64,000 nucleotides of DNA. Source: Sclerurus mexicanus (taxonomy: Eukaryota; Chordata; Aves; Passeriformes; Furnariidae). Position 1 is the stretch's first letter. Every line of letters starts with the position of its first letter. Location: NCBI GenBank assembly GCA_013396755.1, contig VWZF01001858.1:242334-306333 (forward strand). The letters run 5' to 3'. Below are positions 41,801 to 56,800 of the stretch, one piece after another. A program made the position numbers and the translations under genes. The notes under the pieces were generated by a model, which saw nothing but the letters and a program-made list of their open reading frames with translations, did not search any database and had not been told where the DNA came from.

Positions 41801-44800
41801 GCTCTGGAGAGCAAAGTGCTGGTGGCTCTGGGGACACAGCATGGGAGCTGTGGTGACCTGCAGCAGTGGGGATCAGGACCACGGACTGAGCACTGCCCAG
41901 CCAGCTGCCAAATGCCAGTACAGAATCACAAAATCATTGAGGCTGGAAAAGCCCTCCAAGATCAGCAAGTCCAACCTTTGACCCATCACCACCTTGTCAC
42001 CTGGCCCAGAGCACTGAGTGCCACATCCAGTCACTCCTTGGACCCCCCCAGGGATGGGGACTCCACCACCTCCCTGGGCAGCCCCTTCCAATGCCTGACC
42101 GCCCTTTCCATAAAGAAATTCCTCCTGATGTCCAACCTGATCCTCCCCTGGCACAGCTTGAGGACCCTTCTCCTTGTCCTGTCCCTGTTCCCTGGAGCAG
42201 AGCCCACCCCTCACCTGGATCCATCAGGGAGTTGCAGAGAGCGAGAAGGTCCCCCCTGAGCCTCCTTTTCTCCAGGTGAGCCCCCCCAGCTCTCTCAGCT
42301 GCTCCTCATCAGACTTAAAAAGGATGCAAACCTGTCACCCCGCAAAGCAGAGCAGGCTATGGGAGCTGCCCCGTGTGGAGCGGGACAGGAGCCACGCGGG
42401 GACCGCACGGAGCCGCAGCCGCATCTCTGCCCCTTTCGGTACCCGGGTTAGGGAAGGCTCCGAGCCCCATCTTTTACGGGTCACCGCCGGAGCCCGGCAG
42501 GGCAGTGTTCCCTATTACCGCACAAACTCGTGCCTTGTGTCTTTGTTATGCAAATGCCCCAGCGCCGCACAATTTCAATGGCACTTCCAGAAAAATTAAG
42601 TATGTTCATTGACACAGTGAAATGTTTTCACCCTCCATGTAACCTTCACAGTTTCTGTACAAAATCTATCAGTCAGTAAACTATTCATCTGCGAATGCTT
42701 ACCAATTATTATGCTAATGCATTACAATACATTACAGTGAATTCTTTTTAAATGCCAGGAAATGCAGCTGTCTGGCATCCTACCTCGCCTGTATTATGGA
42801 ACTATCAATAAACAGCGGAGCACTTGCAACTGGATTTTGACTGCTTTGTCAGAACTCTGCAAAAAAATCCTTATCATTTAATATTATGAAGAAATTCTGG
42901 AATTAGAGTGGCGTAATGCATTCTCCAGGCAGGGGACTCAAGAATGGCACATCACTACAAAGCTGTTGCAGGGGTGTGCACTGAGCCAGAGTGTGCAGGG
43001 ACCTGAGGTGTGTGGCACAGGGTGCTGGGGTCCATGGGAGCCCAGACATGCAGCTTGCTGTGATGTGTAACTGCTCCTGAAGTCTTACCTCTTTTTGGAA
43101 CTGAGTGATACAAAAACTTCAACTAGCACAGGTAGACTTCATGGAGATACCAGGTTATGTATGGCACCCATGGAGTATGGCATATTAATAGTTGTCACTG
43201 AGATGATTCCTTCCCCAGATCATGGGAACTGCTTGCAGGCACCGAAAGGAACTCTCTCTTTTGTAGACTGATAGAGGAAATATTCAATATTAATATAAAT
43301 TGGGCTGTACTCTAAATCACCCATGGATGATATGATAAAAATCCCAATTTATTATCTAGAATCTATTCTCTCTTGTTGGAGAGATGAAATTGCTTAGTCT
43401 GTGTATTTTAGATTTCATTGCATTTTTAGTGCCCTGCTTGTGCTGAGTGTGCGTGGAGCAGTGAGCACCCAAGTTTCCTCTCCCGGCAGCACTTTCCATT
43501 CCCTTCCCCGAGAACATGTGCCAGTCCCCACCCAGCCCCTCGCAGGGCTGTGCTGTGTAGGCTCCCAGAAATGTACGTACTTGGTATTTTTAAACATTTG
43601 CAATTGCATAATACTTTAATGAATTCATTTATTCCTCTGTAGCACGACACAGAATATTGCAGAGACTGTGCATACATTAGTGCTGCAGAAACCTTCGGGG
43701 CTCTGAGGGGTCCTGGCCAGCAGGCTTTGGATCCCTGGAGGACAGTGGCTGCCCTGTAGGACAAGCCAAGCCTGGCTGCACTCAGGGCTCTGTCACATAC
43801 GATAATCACATGCTCGAGGCAAAGGAAATCTCCATTTTCTCAGAGGAGGTAACGCCTGGGGCCAGGAGATGCTGCCAGAGCCCGGTGTCCCACGGAGCCG
43901 AGCTGGCTGAGCTCAGACCTGGCCTCCAGCCGGACCTGCCAAGCATTTCCTAGCTGACAGGAGGTGGTGGATGGGGAGCAGAGCAAGAGCACCGGCACTG
44001 TCACACAAGCAAACCCATCTGGAGGTACCAGCTCCATCATTCCAGCAGCCCTGCCTCCCCTCCAGGGTGCCCAGCCCTGGGGCTTTTTGGTCCAGGGGTG
44101 ATCAGAGGGTTGTGTGGTCTTCATCCTGGATGGTCCCGGAATGTGCAGCTCACTGCAGCACCCAGCAGTCGTGGATGTTCTGCAGGAGCTCCTCTCACCA
44201 TCAGCCCCATGGCTCCTATCCTTCCTCACCCTTTCAGATTAAGGGGAGTTGTCTCAGTGTGGCAGATGTTTGGGGAATTTAAATCAAAAACGCAAAGGAA
44301 AAAAAGTGCAGCTAGAGGCACCCATCAAAATTCTCTAGTTCCTCTGTTTGTCTTTTCTCAGAAGCTAATATCCATGAATTTGGTTATTAGAGTCATAATG
44401 TTATAATTATTTCATTTAATACTCTAATTATCCCTTGTGATTAATCCTGACCATAACAGGAATGTCTGTGAGTCTGGAAGGCATGTTCCAATGGATTCTG
44501 CATTATGAATGTTAATTTGAGTTAAACAAGTATGAGAGCCAGAGGAGAAGAAACCAAAAAGCATGAGGACTCTGCTTCTGAGCGAGTGCAGGGTCTTTTG
44601 CCCGGTTTTGGTAGTAACTGGGCCAGCAGCCCCAGCTTCTTCTGGTGTAGATTCCATGACTTTGGTGTAGCATTGGGAATTGTGTGTCTGTGTGGGGGCT
44701 GTGCAGCAGATGTGCATGGGGGGCAGAGGTGGCAGAGGCTTTGACAGCCCCGTGTCCATGTGTCGTGTGGGCAGTACTGCCCTGCTCACCTCCTGCTGTA

Positions 44801-47800
44801 AAGGTCCACGGGCAGAGCGTGAGCCCATGAGAGGCACAAACGATCTCCTGCACCTCCCTGTTCCCACTGTCGTGCTGCAGGTGGATCTGGTGTAGAGCTT
44901 CACTTTGCCCACAATGTGTGTTTGAGAGCTGTCTGAGCCCATCATCCTATGCCATTTCCCATTGTGTCCAGCTACAAAGTCACACTCAAAAAGGGCAGAA
45001 GTACCTTAAATTCTTAACTTCCTTCAGTGTTGTTGTCAGCAGACCTGGTGTAGCCACAGTGCAGCACTGGGAAAAGCAGAGCAGCTTTTCCCTAATATCT
45101 GGCCTTCAGGTCCAATGACCTCCGTGAATGAGATACTTATTGGTAGACACACAGAGAGATACCTGCACACACCTTTCACTACAGTTGTACTGAGCTGAAA
45201 AACTGCTGGGTGGGTGAGCCCCAACCCAGCACCAGGTCTGGCACTTTGGGCAGTCCTTGCTGCAGCCAGCACAGGGCTCTGGGCTCTGCTCAGACAAGTG
45301 TGCATTCACACACACCCCCAGCACTCACAAACCTCGCGTGCCTGCCTCCAGGGCTTGGCCATCTGTGCCTTTATGCACAGCGAGAAGGAACGTATGGACA
45401 GGGGGAGCTGATGCTGCTGGCAGAGACCTGAGTGGCCGGGCTCTGGGATCCCTGGAGAAAGGCTTTTCCTCAGAGCTGTAAACAGCATCGTGTCAAAACA
45501 AGCCAGTGGTACCTCGGGGCTGAGACAGTGGCTGCAGGCAAACCTCAGTTCAGGACACGGAATGAGGGTGTAGAGAAGTTTCTGGCCTTGTTTTCTGCAT
45601 GCAGAAGTCAGGCAGAGCCAGCTTGGCCCATGTCACCACATGCTTTACCTGGTGCCCACGTTCACCACCATCCTTCCTGCTCCACCTCCACAGCAGCAAA
45701 GCAAACTTTGCACAGGTTTTTTCTTACATGGGCAAACTATGAAGCTGCAGAAAAGAGCCTTTCAAACTGAGCAACCATGGCTGGCTCCTGGCTTCTGTGT
45801 CTATCTGTCCAAAGAGCTGCTGACAAAGGGGGAAGGCTTTGGCCTCACATGCCCTGAACGATGCCAAGCAGGAGAAATCTAAATGGGATGAGCACATGTC
45901 GCTGCACAGAGAGATTTCTGGGGCCTTTACATTCCCATCACTAAAACAGTCAGCCTTTGAGGAACCAGGAATCCTGAAGATTATGCTCCTGCTGTCTTCC
46001 ATCACCTGAGGCTGACTCAGACCTCCAGCGTTTTCCTGTCTCCACTAGTGTTTCTTGGCTCCTACCCCCCAGCCTGGTGAGACTGAAGCCCTGCAGGATG
46101 CTGCTCCACCTGGGGCTGAGCTGGACAGGGAATGACTCCATGACATGCTGCTGCTTAAAAACTATCACTGCTCAGAGGGAAAGAAATGTTGCTAATGATG
46201 ACACCTTTTTGTCCTAAGCACTGCCCGTGTTTTATCTGCTGCACAGTTCTCCTGAATTCAATTGCTTCAGTTGTTTCCAAAATGAGCTGCATTGTTTTGC
46301 AATGCAAGTTACCAGGGATAGACAAATTACCAAAATTTACTAAATAGCATAAACCACCTGCATACACAAACTCAGTTTTCCTCTAAACAAAGGAACACCT
46401 GGCACTGTCTGGCTTTCAAGGGTCTGCAAATGCTGTTCTTTAAATATTTCTTCAGGTGCTTGCAGACGTCTGCACATCAGCCTCCCTAGAGCTGGAAACT
46501 CCAGGAGTGCAGGGATAGAGCTCAGTGTCTAATTTTAGGTACTGAAATGTGGAAGATTGAGCCAAATGTGGCAGAGCCTCCTGTGCAGCCTGGGGTGGGA
46601 AGTGAGGTTCAGGAGAACCTCCCAAAGTGTTCTTGTATGGCTGAGGACAAACAGGGCATTGCCTCTGGGCTGTATTATAGATACATAAATTAACATTACC
46701 TGGTTTCTCTCCTACTGGTCCCTGACCCACACATTTGTTCCCAATTTAGTTCCCTTTGTAGTAAGCCCGCAGTGACTGGATTTGCCACCTCTGTCCCCCT
46801 GGCTGCACTAAACCCCAGTTCCTGCCCACTTGCTGCAGCACATCGGTGCGCCCCGGGCTCCTGACCTTCCCCTCCCACCTCCAGCATCATTTGAGCTCCC
46901 TCAGGTGCTTTACAGATCTCCTGGAGACAAAGGTGTGTCTGCGGGGCAGTGCTCCTGGCTGGTGCAGCTGTGCCTCTTCCCAGTGGAGCTGTTCCCCTTC
47001 CTGGCAGTCCATGGAGAAGGTGGAGCCACTCTGGGTGTTCAGGCTGCAGTGCCACCTCCTCCTTAGCACGGACAGAGCCAGACAGAGATCCAGATGTTGA
47101 GCAGCTGCAGAGGGCACACACAGCTGGTGCAGGGCAGGCTGGTGGGAAGAGACTCTTCTGCAAGGGGCAGATGGGTGGCTCCTGGTGCCTCCTGAGCTCC
47201 GTTCTGTGTTTTCCAAAGTGGCTGCCCAGGACTGCAGCCCTCAGCTGTCAAAAAGATGATCCCAGCTCCACCGAAAAGTTCACATCTGGCAAAATACTTC
47301 CGCTGGGCTGCCTCAGATGTCCTTGGGCTTGTGGAAGCACTGCAGGAGCAGGGAAGGCTGGTGGAGGCACTTGTTGCACTTCACAGTGCCCCGAAGGATG
47401 TGCTGTGCAGCACCTCCCTGGCAGATGCTTTACAGATGGAGCCACATCAAGTTCCCCAGGAGGAGCAAAACTTCATCCTCTGTGAGCAGCACCATCCCCT
47501 GGCCAGCCCATTAAAGCTGTGGGAGTGGTTCATAGCAAGGAGACCCAGGAAGGAACAGGGAGAGCGGGTGGTGAACCTGGGGTGACCCTCAGCTGGTCAC
47601 AGTCTCATCCTGGAGTCACCCTCCCTGGAGACAGTCACTCACACCTTGTTCAGAGCTGAGGAAACGAATCGCAATGTGGGCATGCCAGGAGGGAAACGCT
47701 CACAGGGGTCTGTTCCCCATCTCAGTACGGGGCAGGATGGGCAGGTGATGTGGGCACAGGCACGGCAGGAGCTGGACGAGCCCCGGGAGCCTGGCAGTGC

Positions 47801-50800
47801 CTGCGCAGGAGCTGCCCCACAGCCTGGCTGTGCCCTCCTTTGCTTAACAAGCACAATGGACTTGGCTCCGGCGTGAGCCCCGTGTACAGAGCAGCCACTC
47901 TCGGGGAAGCCAAGTCCCCTTTTCTGTGTCTCTCGCAGCCAATTACTCATTTCCAGTGCAACAGTCTGTTCCTAACTCGGCGGTTCAGGGGTTGTTGAAG
48001 GAAATAATGCAGCAATGTCCTCTCAGAGGGAGTCTTAGAAACAATATTCTGAGAGACAGGAGAAATTAATGCAACAATGTGGTGTTTACCAGCCCCTGTC
48101 ACTGCCCATGCCTGAAGGACTGACTATTAACACCTGGTCAATAAGAAGATCTTTCTCTACAGAATTTCTTTAAAAGGCATCAAGGATGATATTGAGGAGT
48201 GTGAAAATAATCTGATTAGTATGATGTCTCCTTGAAACATTTCTGAAACGTGTGAAGTGTTACTTTTACTGCAGGGTACTTTTCCGTCACAAAGTGAAAA
48301 TCGAAGTGCAGAACAACACAAAAAGCAGAGATGCTTACGACACGGAATAATGAGGCCATAAAACCAAACAATAAAGTTAAATAATTTACCATAAATATCG
48401 AAAGCTCTGAAATTATTCTCTACATTAACTGTCTATGTTTAAAATGATCTTTGCATTCACCATGTCACAGATGGCAACATCAGACAAGAGAGTCCTTGAC
48501 AAAATCTCGCTGTAATTATTCTTTCCACAGCTGCAGTTATTTTAATGCCTTTTCAGTTAAGCTGAAAGAGACGCACACGTTTTATAAATAAGGGCTTTTA
48601 ACCAGTTTGACAATGAAGCATTTGAAATGTAGTGTGCAAGAAAAAAACCACCAACCCAAAAACTTTCGTTGCATCTTGAAACCTGGGAGAGCAACTGTGA
48701 AGACTCGGAGCAAGACGACAACTGGTCTTTCTACAGCAATATTTAGCAATTAAGGCTAAAATTATGTTGATTGTGGTGGCCTTAGACAGCTTTTACTGGC
48801 AACTTTCAGAGTTGCTCAGATACAATCCAACAATTCGGTTTATTTTGGCTGGCAGCTCGGAGGAGCACTTTGTCCATTAAGAAACTGCCCCTTGAGGACA
48901 AGCAGGGACTGATTTCAGGAGGAAAATACAGCTTGGGTGAGGTCAAAGTTACCCGCGGCTCAAGACCAAAGCGTCCACTGCAGTCCAAGTTCGGTTGGCT
49001 TTTCTTATTTGTTTTGGCTTTTCCCAAAGTGCTTTAAATCACTGTGGAGGGCCCTTCTCCCCAAGGAACATCACGAGCACTTGGCCTCTCCTGCCCCGAG
49101 GGAATCTGGCCAGCTGGCTGACCACAGTGGCTCAGCTATGTCGTGCTGGCCAAACCTGGATGCTGGAGCTGCTCAAGAGACAAGGACAAGCCACCCAGAC
49201 AAGGGCTGTGTCCCTGGGACAGTCTGCTGTCCTCAAATCCCATTTCTCAGCAGGGTGACGAACACCTCCTTCCCCAGCCCCGTAGTTACCCTCTTGCCCA
49301 CTATTCCCATTCCCTTCGGTGCTCAGCCTGGCCCTGCCACTGCTGCGATTCGACTTGGGACACATCTCTGAAAGCCCCAGAATATTTAAATAAAAGCAGG
49401 AGTGATCCTGCATCTTGTCATTCCCATCTGCTCACAGGAGTCAGGGAGTTCAGGGTGTATCAAACAGCACAGTCTGGGACTCCAACAGTGATGAAAACTT
49501 GAGTGGAAGCACCAAAATTTCAGTTCCTGCAGGAGTTTGTGGAAGGACAGCCAAGCACAGCAGCGAGCAGGGCTCTGGGGGACCTTCACTCCTGCTTCCA
49601 GCTCCCTGGGAAGTCTGCAGAATACCTCTCCCCTGAATCCATGTTTCAGGAGCCTTAATAAGTGGCCGTATTTTTTAAAGCTCCGAGCACTCAACAGCTC
49701 TTGTGAAAAACAAAAGGAGCTGAATCCCTGGAAGTGAAGTTCCCCCACTCCCAGCAAGTTGCAGCTGCTTTTTTCTCCCACCATAAGCTGTCGGTTAGTT
49801 TAAAAGAAACGTGTGGAGATGCAGCTAAAGCTGTGGGAGCTGTACAGGGAGGATATTTTCCCATTTAAACCAAGTAAAGAAATAAATGAAAGAGCGGGAG
49901 ATCAGTGGGAGGTTTTTCACTGTGGAATCCTGGCAAGCTTTGACGTACAAAGATGTCGTGGTCTCCGAGACTCGCAGGCTGGGGAAGCCTGATTAATGCA
50001 GGTTATTGTCGGGGAGGCCTGGCTTTTATGCTCAACGCTGAAAGGCACCAACCCTCGAAGTATTCAGCATCACACAATAACAGATTGTGTGCAGTTGGCC
50101 TCAGAAAACAAATGTGCTCTCTCTTATATAGGATTATAGAGCATCCATCAGTGGCTGGCGTTAAATACCACCCGAGTGTATGTAATTACCGTTACATGAA
50201 ATCTAAACATCATTTTAAAGGAGCTGGAACAACAAAAACAACCAGCAGGTTCCTGTTTCCCTTTCACTTTGAAGCATCCTTCCTCTACTAACCAAGGTCC
50301 CAGGGAACAGCCTCCTCCAGCCCCTGCCTGGGAGGAAAGGGCTGTTATTCCAGATTTCCCTCCCACAGCTGGGATGTGGCTGCATCAGTCACCACTCCCA
50401 GGACCAGGACGATTCCCTGCCAAAACCTCCGCTGATCCTCTTAGTAGATTTAGACTGAAAATGAAATACAACTGCAGAGCTGAGAGGGGAAAATGGGATT
50501 TTTATGAGACACTGTGCCCTGGGTTCACGGGCAGCTCATAAACCCGGGCTTGCCTGGAAATCCCCTGCAAAACCCAAGGAGCTGCTGCACACAGATCCCG
50601 GTGTACTTGTTTTATCCCTCTGCAAAAGGAACCAAGGGTGCCAGTTCTCTCTAGGAAAAGTGTTTGGTTTGCTCTGGGACTCCCTACCCCTGAGTGGCTG
50701 CATCAGGTACCACAGTGAGGGCCCAGATAGTGATTCCAGGGAACAAAAGGGTCTCTTATCCTGCCCTTTTTTTTGGTACTGTATGGTAGGATCAGCCACA

Positions 50801-53800
50801 CAATCGAGAGCTATATTTAAGCACTTGAATAAACAAACTCCACTCCTGAAAGAGACAAGCATGCCTCGTGGTGTCCTCGTGTTCCTCAGTTTTGAATCTC
50901 AGGCTGATAATTAAAAGCAAAATCAACTTAACTTCACATCCCACCGTGGAGCGAGCACAAAGCTGTTGTCACTTCTGATTTAAAAAAGCTTGAATTAAGG
51001 GAGGTTTGGATTATTATTTTCTGTTGGAGAGGGGCAGAGCAGTCACTTGGTGGGACCGCTGGCTCATGACAGCCTGGCACAGGGCAGGATAATGACACTG
51101 GCACGACACCACGTGCCAGATTTATGATTCCCAACTGCAGGAGAGACCAGGGCAGACCAAGTGCTGCTCAGGCACCCAGCGGGGAGGCAGCGGTGCAGGG
51201 TTTCTAAGGTTCCCAGGAACATCAGGCAGTATTTTGGCCTTGGTGCCCATTCCAAGCTTACTCCTCCACACCAGAACTTCTGGCCAAAAGCAGTGGCAAA
51301 GCTGGAGGTGGCTCCTGCAGGGAAGGGCCTGGCACTGATTCCCATGGCAGTGGTGAAGCCAGAGCTGCTGTGATGGGCGGCTGCTTCCAAAGAGCATCCT
51401 TGACCTGCGAACATCCCAGTCCTGGAGAGCTCTGGCATCCAGAAGCATAAAGTATCTGAGTGTTCCAACCTCTCTCCAGAGCATCCTGGGATTGAAGCCA
51501 TCCCATACGGGGTAGGAGAGACCTCCAAGGTCTGAGAGACTCACAGGGACACCGTCCTGCCCTGCCTCTCCTCAGCCCCACAAGGACCAGCTGCTTTGCC
51601 TGCTCAGGGATGCACTTGGCACCCGCTGACGTGCAGAATCCTCATCATGTGGGTCTGGCTGAGGAGCCAAACAATCGTGAGCTTATTACAGCTTCCCTTT
51701 TAATTAACTGTCTCAAATAGGATGTAATTGGGATGTAATAGCACACACTATTGTACATTAGTTAAATACGGAGGGATTATTAAGAGTATGTTTTAAAGGC
51801 TTTACAGTCCCGTATTGAGTAAACAGTTGTTAAATTTCGATAAATAACTTCTAAAATCTACATTAAATAAGCAGTTAAGCGTATTTAGGATACTTTTTTT
51901 TCCCCCAAAATTGCTCCAGTCAGAGTGTCCCAGGTTGTAATCTCAGTATTTCACTGGTAATAGGATTGTGCCTGCTCGTATCTATTTGCTTTGCCTCAAA
52001 GACCCAGCTGTGGTGCAGCAAGCTCAGCTACTGACATCTGCAGGCTTTAAGCCCACCCTGTTCCCACAGCCCAGAGGAGCTCAGAGTGTGCTCAGCCCTA
52101 TTTAACAAGTACAGAATTAAGGCAAAAAAGAGCAAAGTCATTTGTTCAAAGCCACACGGGGCGTCTGTAATGGAGCAGAACAGGAGCCAACGACAGATCA
52201 AAAAATACTTCTCTAAAAACAAGGCTTTGAAAATCCATAAAGGAAACGCAGCTATAACAAACTGCTCTGTTACGATCAAAAATGCAATTAGTCATTACTG
52301 ATTTTGGTAATGAATGTACAAATGTCCCATGATGCCCAAAACCTAAGTAGCATCTCCATCCATTTGGAGACCAAAAAGACTCTAAAATCTTGCCCCTGCT
52401 CCCACCTTCTTGCCCATAGCTTCATGCTCCTGTTCTCCTCCTGTAAAGCAACCTGAGCTAAAATGCTCCTTTCTGAATTAAGTCACCTCCACTGCTCCGC
52501 ACTGTTGAACAGGTAACACTAATGAAGAAGCCAAGAAGTCGGAACTCTTCAACCAAGTGCTCTAAAAAATTAATGAGAAGCTGCAGAAGAACATAAATAA
52601 TCCGTGCTCCCCATTAGAGGTAGTTAGCACCATTACAGTGATCCAGGGAAAACCTGCCCAGGCACCACCAGCCATTCTCCCTTGGAATCCATCACTGTCC
52701 CCTGGGCTTTGTCAGCTGGAGTCAAAGGACACTTAACCCTTTAACACCCCGGCTATTTCAAAATAATTATTGTTATTATAAATCAAAAGCGACAGCTTAA
52801 CCAGTCGCAGAAATGGATATATATAAACCAAAACGAAGTCGCATGGCCTCGGAGGAAAAATCATTAGCTCCCTGGTGGATTTACAAGTAATTTGCGAGCA
52901 ATAAAAATGCAAAAACACATTTTGGTGTGCAATGATCATAAATAATCCTTGGACAAGAATTCTTTCCAGGACTCACAAGTCCACTCCCTTAATGGCAAGT
53001 TTTATTACCCTGGTTTCTCTGTGTTCTCTTACAAAATGTTGCTGTCAGAACAATTTACGAATTACAGCCGTGTTGGTATCAACTTCCATAATTCATATGG
53101 AAATTGGTTTCCCCACAAATACTCACAAAGCACAAAGAGTCATGTAACCACACAGAATGACCTTAATAACACAGTGAGAAAATAGAGTCGGGTGCCTGAG
53201 CCGGCAGTAAATATCAATGGGCACCAGGCTGGGGGAGGACTCCCACATAATCTGTGGAACCAGGGCTGTGGTGGTAGGGTCAGTGTGGGACTCCCAGGGT
53301 GTCACCTGGGCTGGTGGCACTTCACAGGAGCTTTGGGAAACCAGGAACATTCTGAAGGTTTTGTTACCAAGCACTGCCAATAAGCGAGAGTCCCATCCAG
53401 CTGCTGAGGAAATCTCTGAATGCAGCTTTTTCTGAAAATAGCAGGAAGTACAACTTGTTCAGGACTTCAGCTGTGTTCATCTCCTCCACTTCAGAGGCCT
53501 GAGGGTTTGGAGGAGAGTTTTCTCAGAGTAACTTCCTCTGAGAAATGACGGAGTTTCACTGCAGACAAGAAAACATTTCATGTTTTCTTCAAATAATCAC
53601 CAGTGCATTAATGGATAAGAAAATCAAGTAAATATGTCTCTAATTATCTTTTTACTGATCCTTCATTAATAGATGGACACATGTCCAAAGTCAGACTTGG
53701 CTATTGGAACACACCACAGAGTCAAAGATAGCTGCTAGAAGAACTGAGACTTCTCTGTATTCAACACTGTGTTTGTGACTTTAAAGTGAATTGGATGATC

Positions 53801-56800
53801 TGTGCAGGGACAAGCTCTACCTTTAAAAAAATATTATCACCTTTATCTAAGATCTTGCAAACCTGTTTCTGGACAACCCTTTCCCTGTGATGTAGATGAA
53901 TAGGAAAGGAAACTACAGATCCTATTTCCATTCAATATTATGAGCCAAGCTGAGATGCCACCCTGAAGCAAAACATCCAAGGACTCGTTTTGAATTTCCT
54001 CTAACCAGACGACAAAACCTGATTTTGCAGAAATAAAAATTGGTAAGAAGTGCATAAAATGAGGAAGGAAATGGTTTTCTTTCCCTATAAGGGAAGAGCA
54101 GATCTTTAAGATTTTATAGACCAGAGATTTAAACGAAGAACCTCCTTTTTTACAGGTCCCTGTTTCAGCTTAAAATGGTAACAGCCTTACTGCAAAAACA
54201 AATGGCACAGTGGTGGCTCCTGGAGCTGCAGGAGGTGCCGGGCTCTGCAGAACCACTGTCCGGATGGAGAGGACATGGATTTGGAGGATGCTCCTGCAGC
54301 TTCCTTTCCCTTCCTTCCACCTCAGGGATGTTCTATCCTTGCCCTGGGTTTTCCAGCCATGGCTGGAGCTGTTCACAGGTGTTAGAGCACCTGCTGCTGC
54401 AATGGGAAGCAGGACACCTTCCACCCACTCCTGCTCCTGGGAACTCCATGGGGCTCTGGCACATTGTGAGATTTTCACTCTGCAGTTAAGTTCTGAACTT
54501 TTTAGGGGAGGGTTAAAATCAGGAAAATCCTGTCTCTGTGCCAGACAGTTAAAACTGAAAGTAATTAAGGCAAATTCTTTTCCCGCACAGAAAGTACCGA
54601 ACATGTGGCAATAGCAAAACCATCAGCGTTTCTGCTATCATAAGCCCACAAAACAAATTGGATTTTGAATGAAGCACATGGAACAGTGACCTCTGTATAC
54701 AACTCATCTTGACCTCAGAAAGTAATGGCATTTTGTGTCCAATTCTACTGCTAATTGCAAATGCTGAATTCTGAATGTTCACATTTGAGAAGGACTCATG
54801 GCTTGATTGTTTCAGAAATCTGACAAGAGCAAGATGCCATGAAGTTCCTCTCCTTGTATGGGGCGTATTTGAAGTTCACAAACCTGTTTTTGGAACAGTT
54901 TCCTGCCCAGCCCAAACAGAGCCAACTCTGGCAGCAAACACCCAGATTGTGGGAGGCTGAGCCCAGGCTCCTCTTCCTCAACTAAAGCATCTATAAGCTT
55001 CAGGCTTGACAACTGTGATTCCTCTTACTTCCCTCCACGGTTCATTCTCACTCAGCCCTTTCCCAACTCACAGAGGACAGACGCACGATCTTCCACACCC
55101 AAGTCCTTGAGCTGCACAAGACCACCCAAGAAATACATCACACCTGGGCTGAGCCCCCTCCACCGGGCACAGACATGCCAGGGCAGAGATCCCAGAGCAG
55201 ATTAAGAGCAGTTAAAACAGCCTATAACGCAGAGCAGAGACCAAGGCACAAGTGACCTGAAGCATGATTTGCAGTGAATGTCTTTCTCATAAATAGGAGA
55301 GACACAGTGGGGCGATTATCCGCCCAGATTTATCTCCTCAGCTCCGTGTATATCCTTCTGCGCTTAAAAATGTCTCACTGCCCTTTGCGTTATTGCATTG
55401 CCCTTTACATTCATAGCGCATAAACCTCTCAAGTACCGTAAAACTTACAAGGTGTAATATAACGTCGGGGGTTTCTTTTACACACCATAAACAAAAGTCA
55501 CTGGGAAAGGAGCACAGAAAGGGAGACATTATTTGGCCTGACAACGATACAGGAGGAAAATATATATACAGGTACACATACATACACTTAAAATCCTGAG
55601 CTGGATTGATTATCTGGCATTGATGGATCACTTGAACGTATTACATAGATAAGGAAATTGATTATTCAATGAATCACTGTCTGCACTAAGAATCCAGTGT
55701 TAAAAAAGAAAATATTATAAATCTGTCTCGCACAGGCAAGGAAAAAGCTTAGGCTTTTAAGGTTAATTATGTTGTACTTTTTGCTGCACATATGATGAAA
55801 GAACATCATCTTGGAGTTCGGCAGTGCTAACGGACTGGTGTCCTTCCCGAAGTTGAGTAGGAAGAGAACCTCCCTCACACAGCTGCGGGGCTGCTCCTGC
55901 AGAGAGCAGCACACCAGCAGCAGGCAGGGTGACCCAGCAGAGCACCACCGTGCATCAGCCCCATCCCTGGGAGTGTCCAAGGCCAGGCTGGATGGGGCTT
56001 GGAGCAACCTGGTCTAGTGGAAAGTGTCCTTTCTCATGGCAGGGGGTGGAACAAGATGAGCTTTCATGTCCCTTCCAACTCAAACCATTCTGGGATTCTA
56101 TGACATCCAGTCTCGTATCCTCTGCTGAGCAAGTTTGCTCCATTCAGAACAAAATCCACCCTGTGCCTACCACACAACTTCTGCTGCAGCCGGGGAAAAG
56201 CCCCCTCAGCCCTTGTACCCAGGCAGGCACGGTGTCTCACAGGGGGTGGAATTTAAAATCACTGCTGTGACTTCCCTCAGAGTGCTTTGAATTCACAGCA
56301 AAACTAACCAACAAGTCTAACGCTTCAGTCCCAATAGACAGCCGTAACTCAGCTAAATTTGTGGGTTATACCAGATTTTATTTACTGTTTCATCCTGGGA
56401 GAAAAGTAAGAGCTGACAGCCGTCTATTCATTAGAGTGGGGGGAAGCCGCCCACGGTGACGCCGGTTCTCTCACCGCACACTTCCACGTCTCTAATTGAG
56501 TTTGGATTTTGCAGTACCAGCTCTGTTCTTTTAAGAATGACGTAGGTTCCTGCTCACCTGGGGGCTGATGAGTTCAGAGAGCTGGTCTGTTCACCTCCGA
56601 GTCCCCAGTCTGAACAAAGGACATGCCACAGCAATCAGATGTCATTACCAGCTAATGAATGTCCAGTGTCCTCTGTCAGAACAGTCAATGGCCTCATCCC
56701 ACTCCTTGCTGGATATAGGGACCACTGCTTCCACCCAGCTGCTGCAGGGGCACCACTGATGCTCCTGAAGCTCCTGCTTGCAGGGATGGTAGGCAAACTG

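Noticed and set aside
41498..42259. 253-codon plus-strand open frame, the longest in the window
   Set aside because: More than half of it is reverse-oriented CR1 3' sequence (41921 onward) and the rest has no domain-like content. It is a repeat-derived chance frame.
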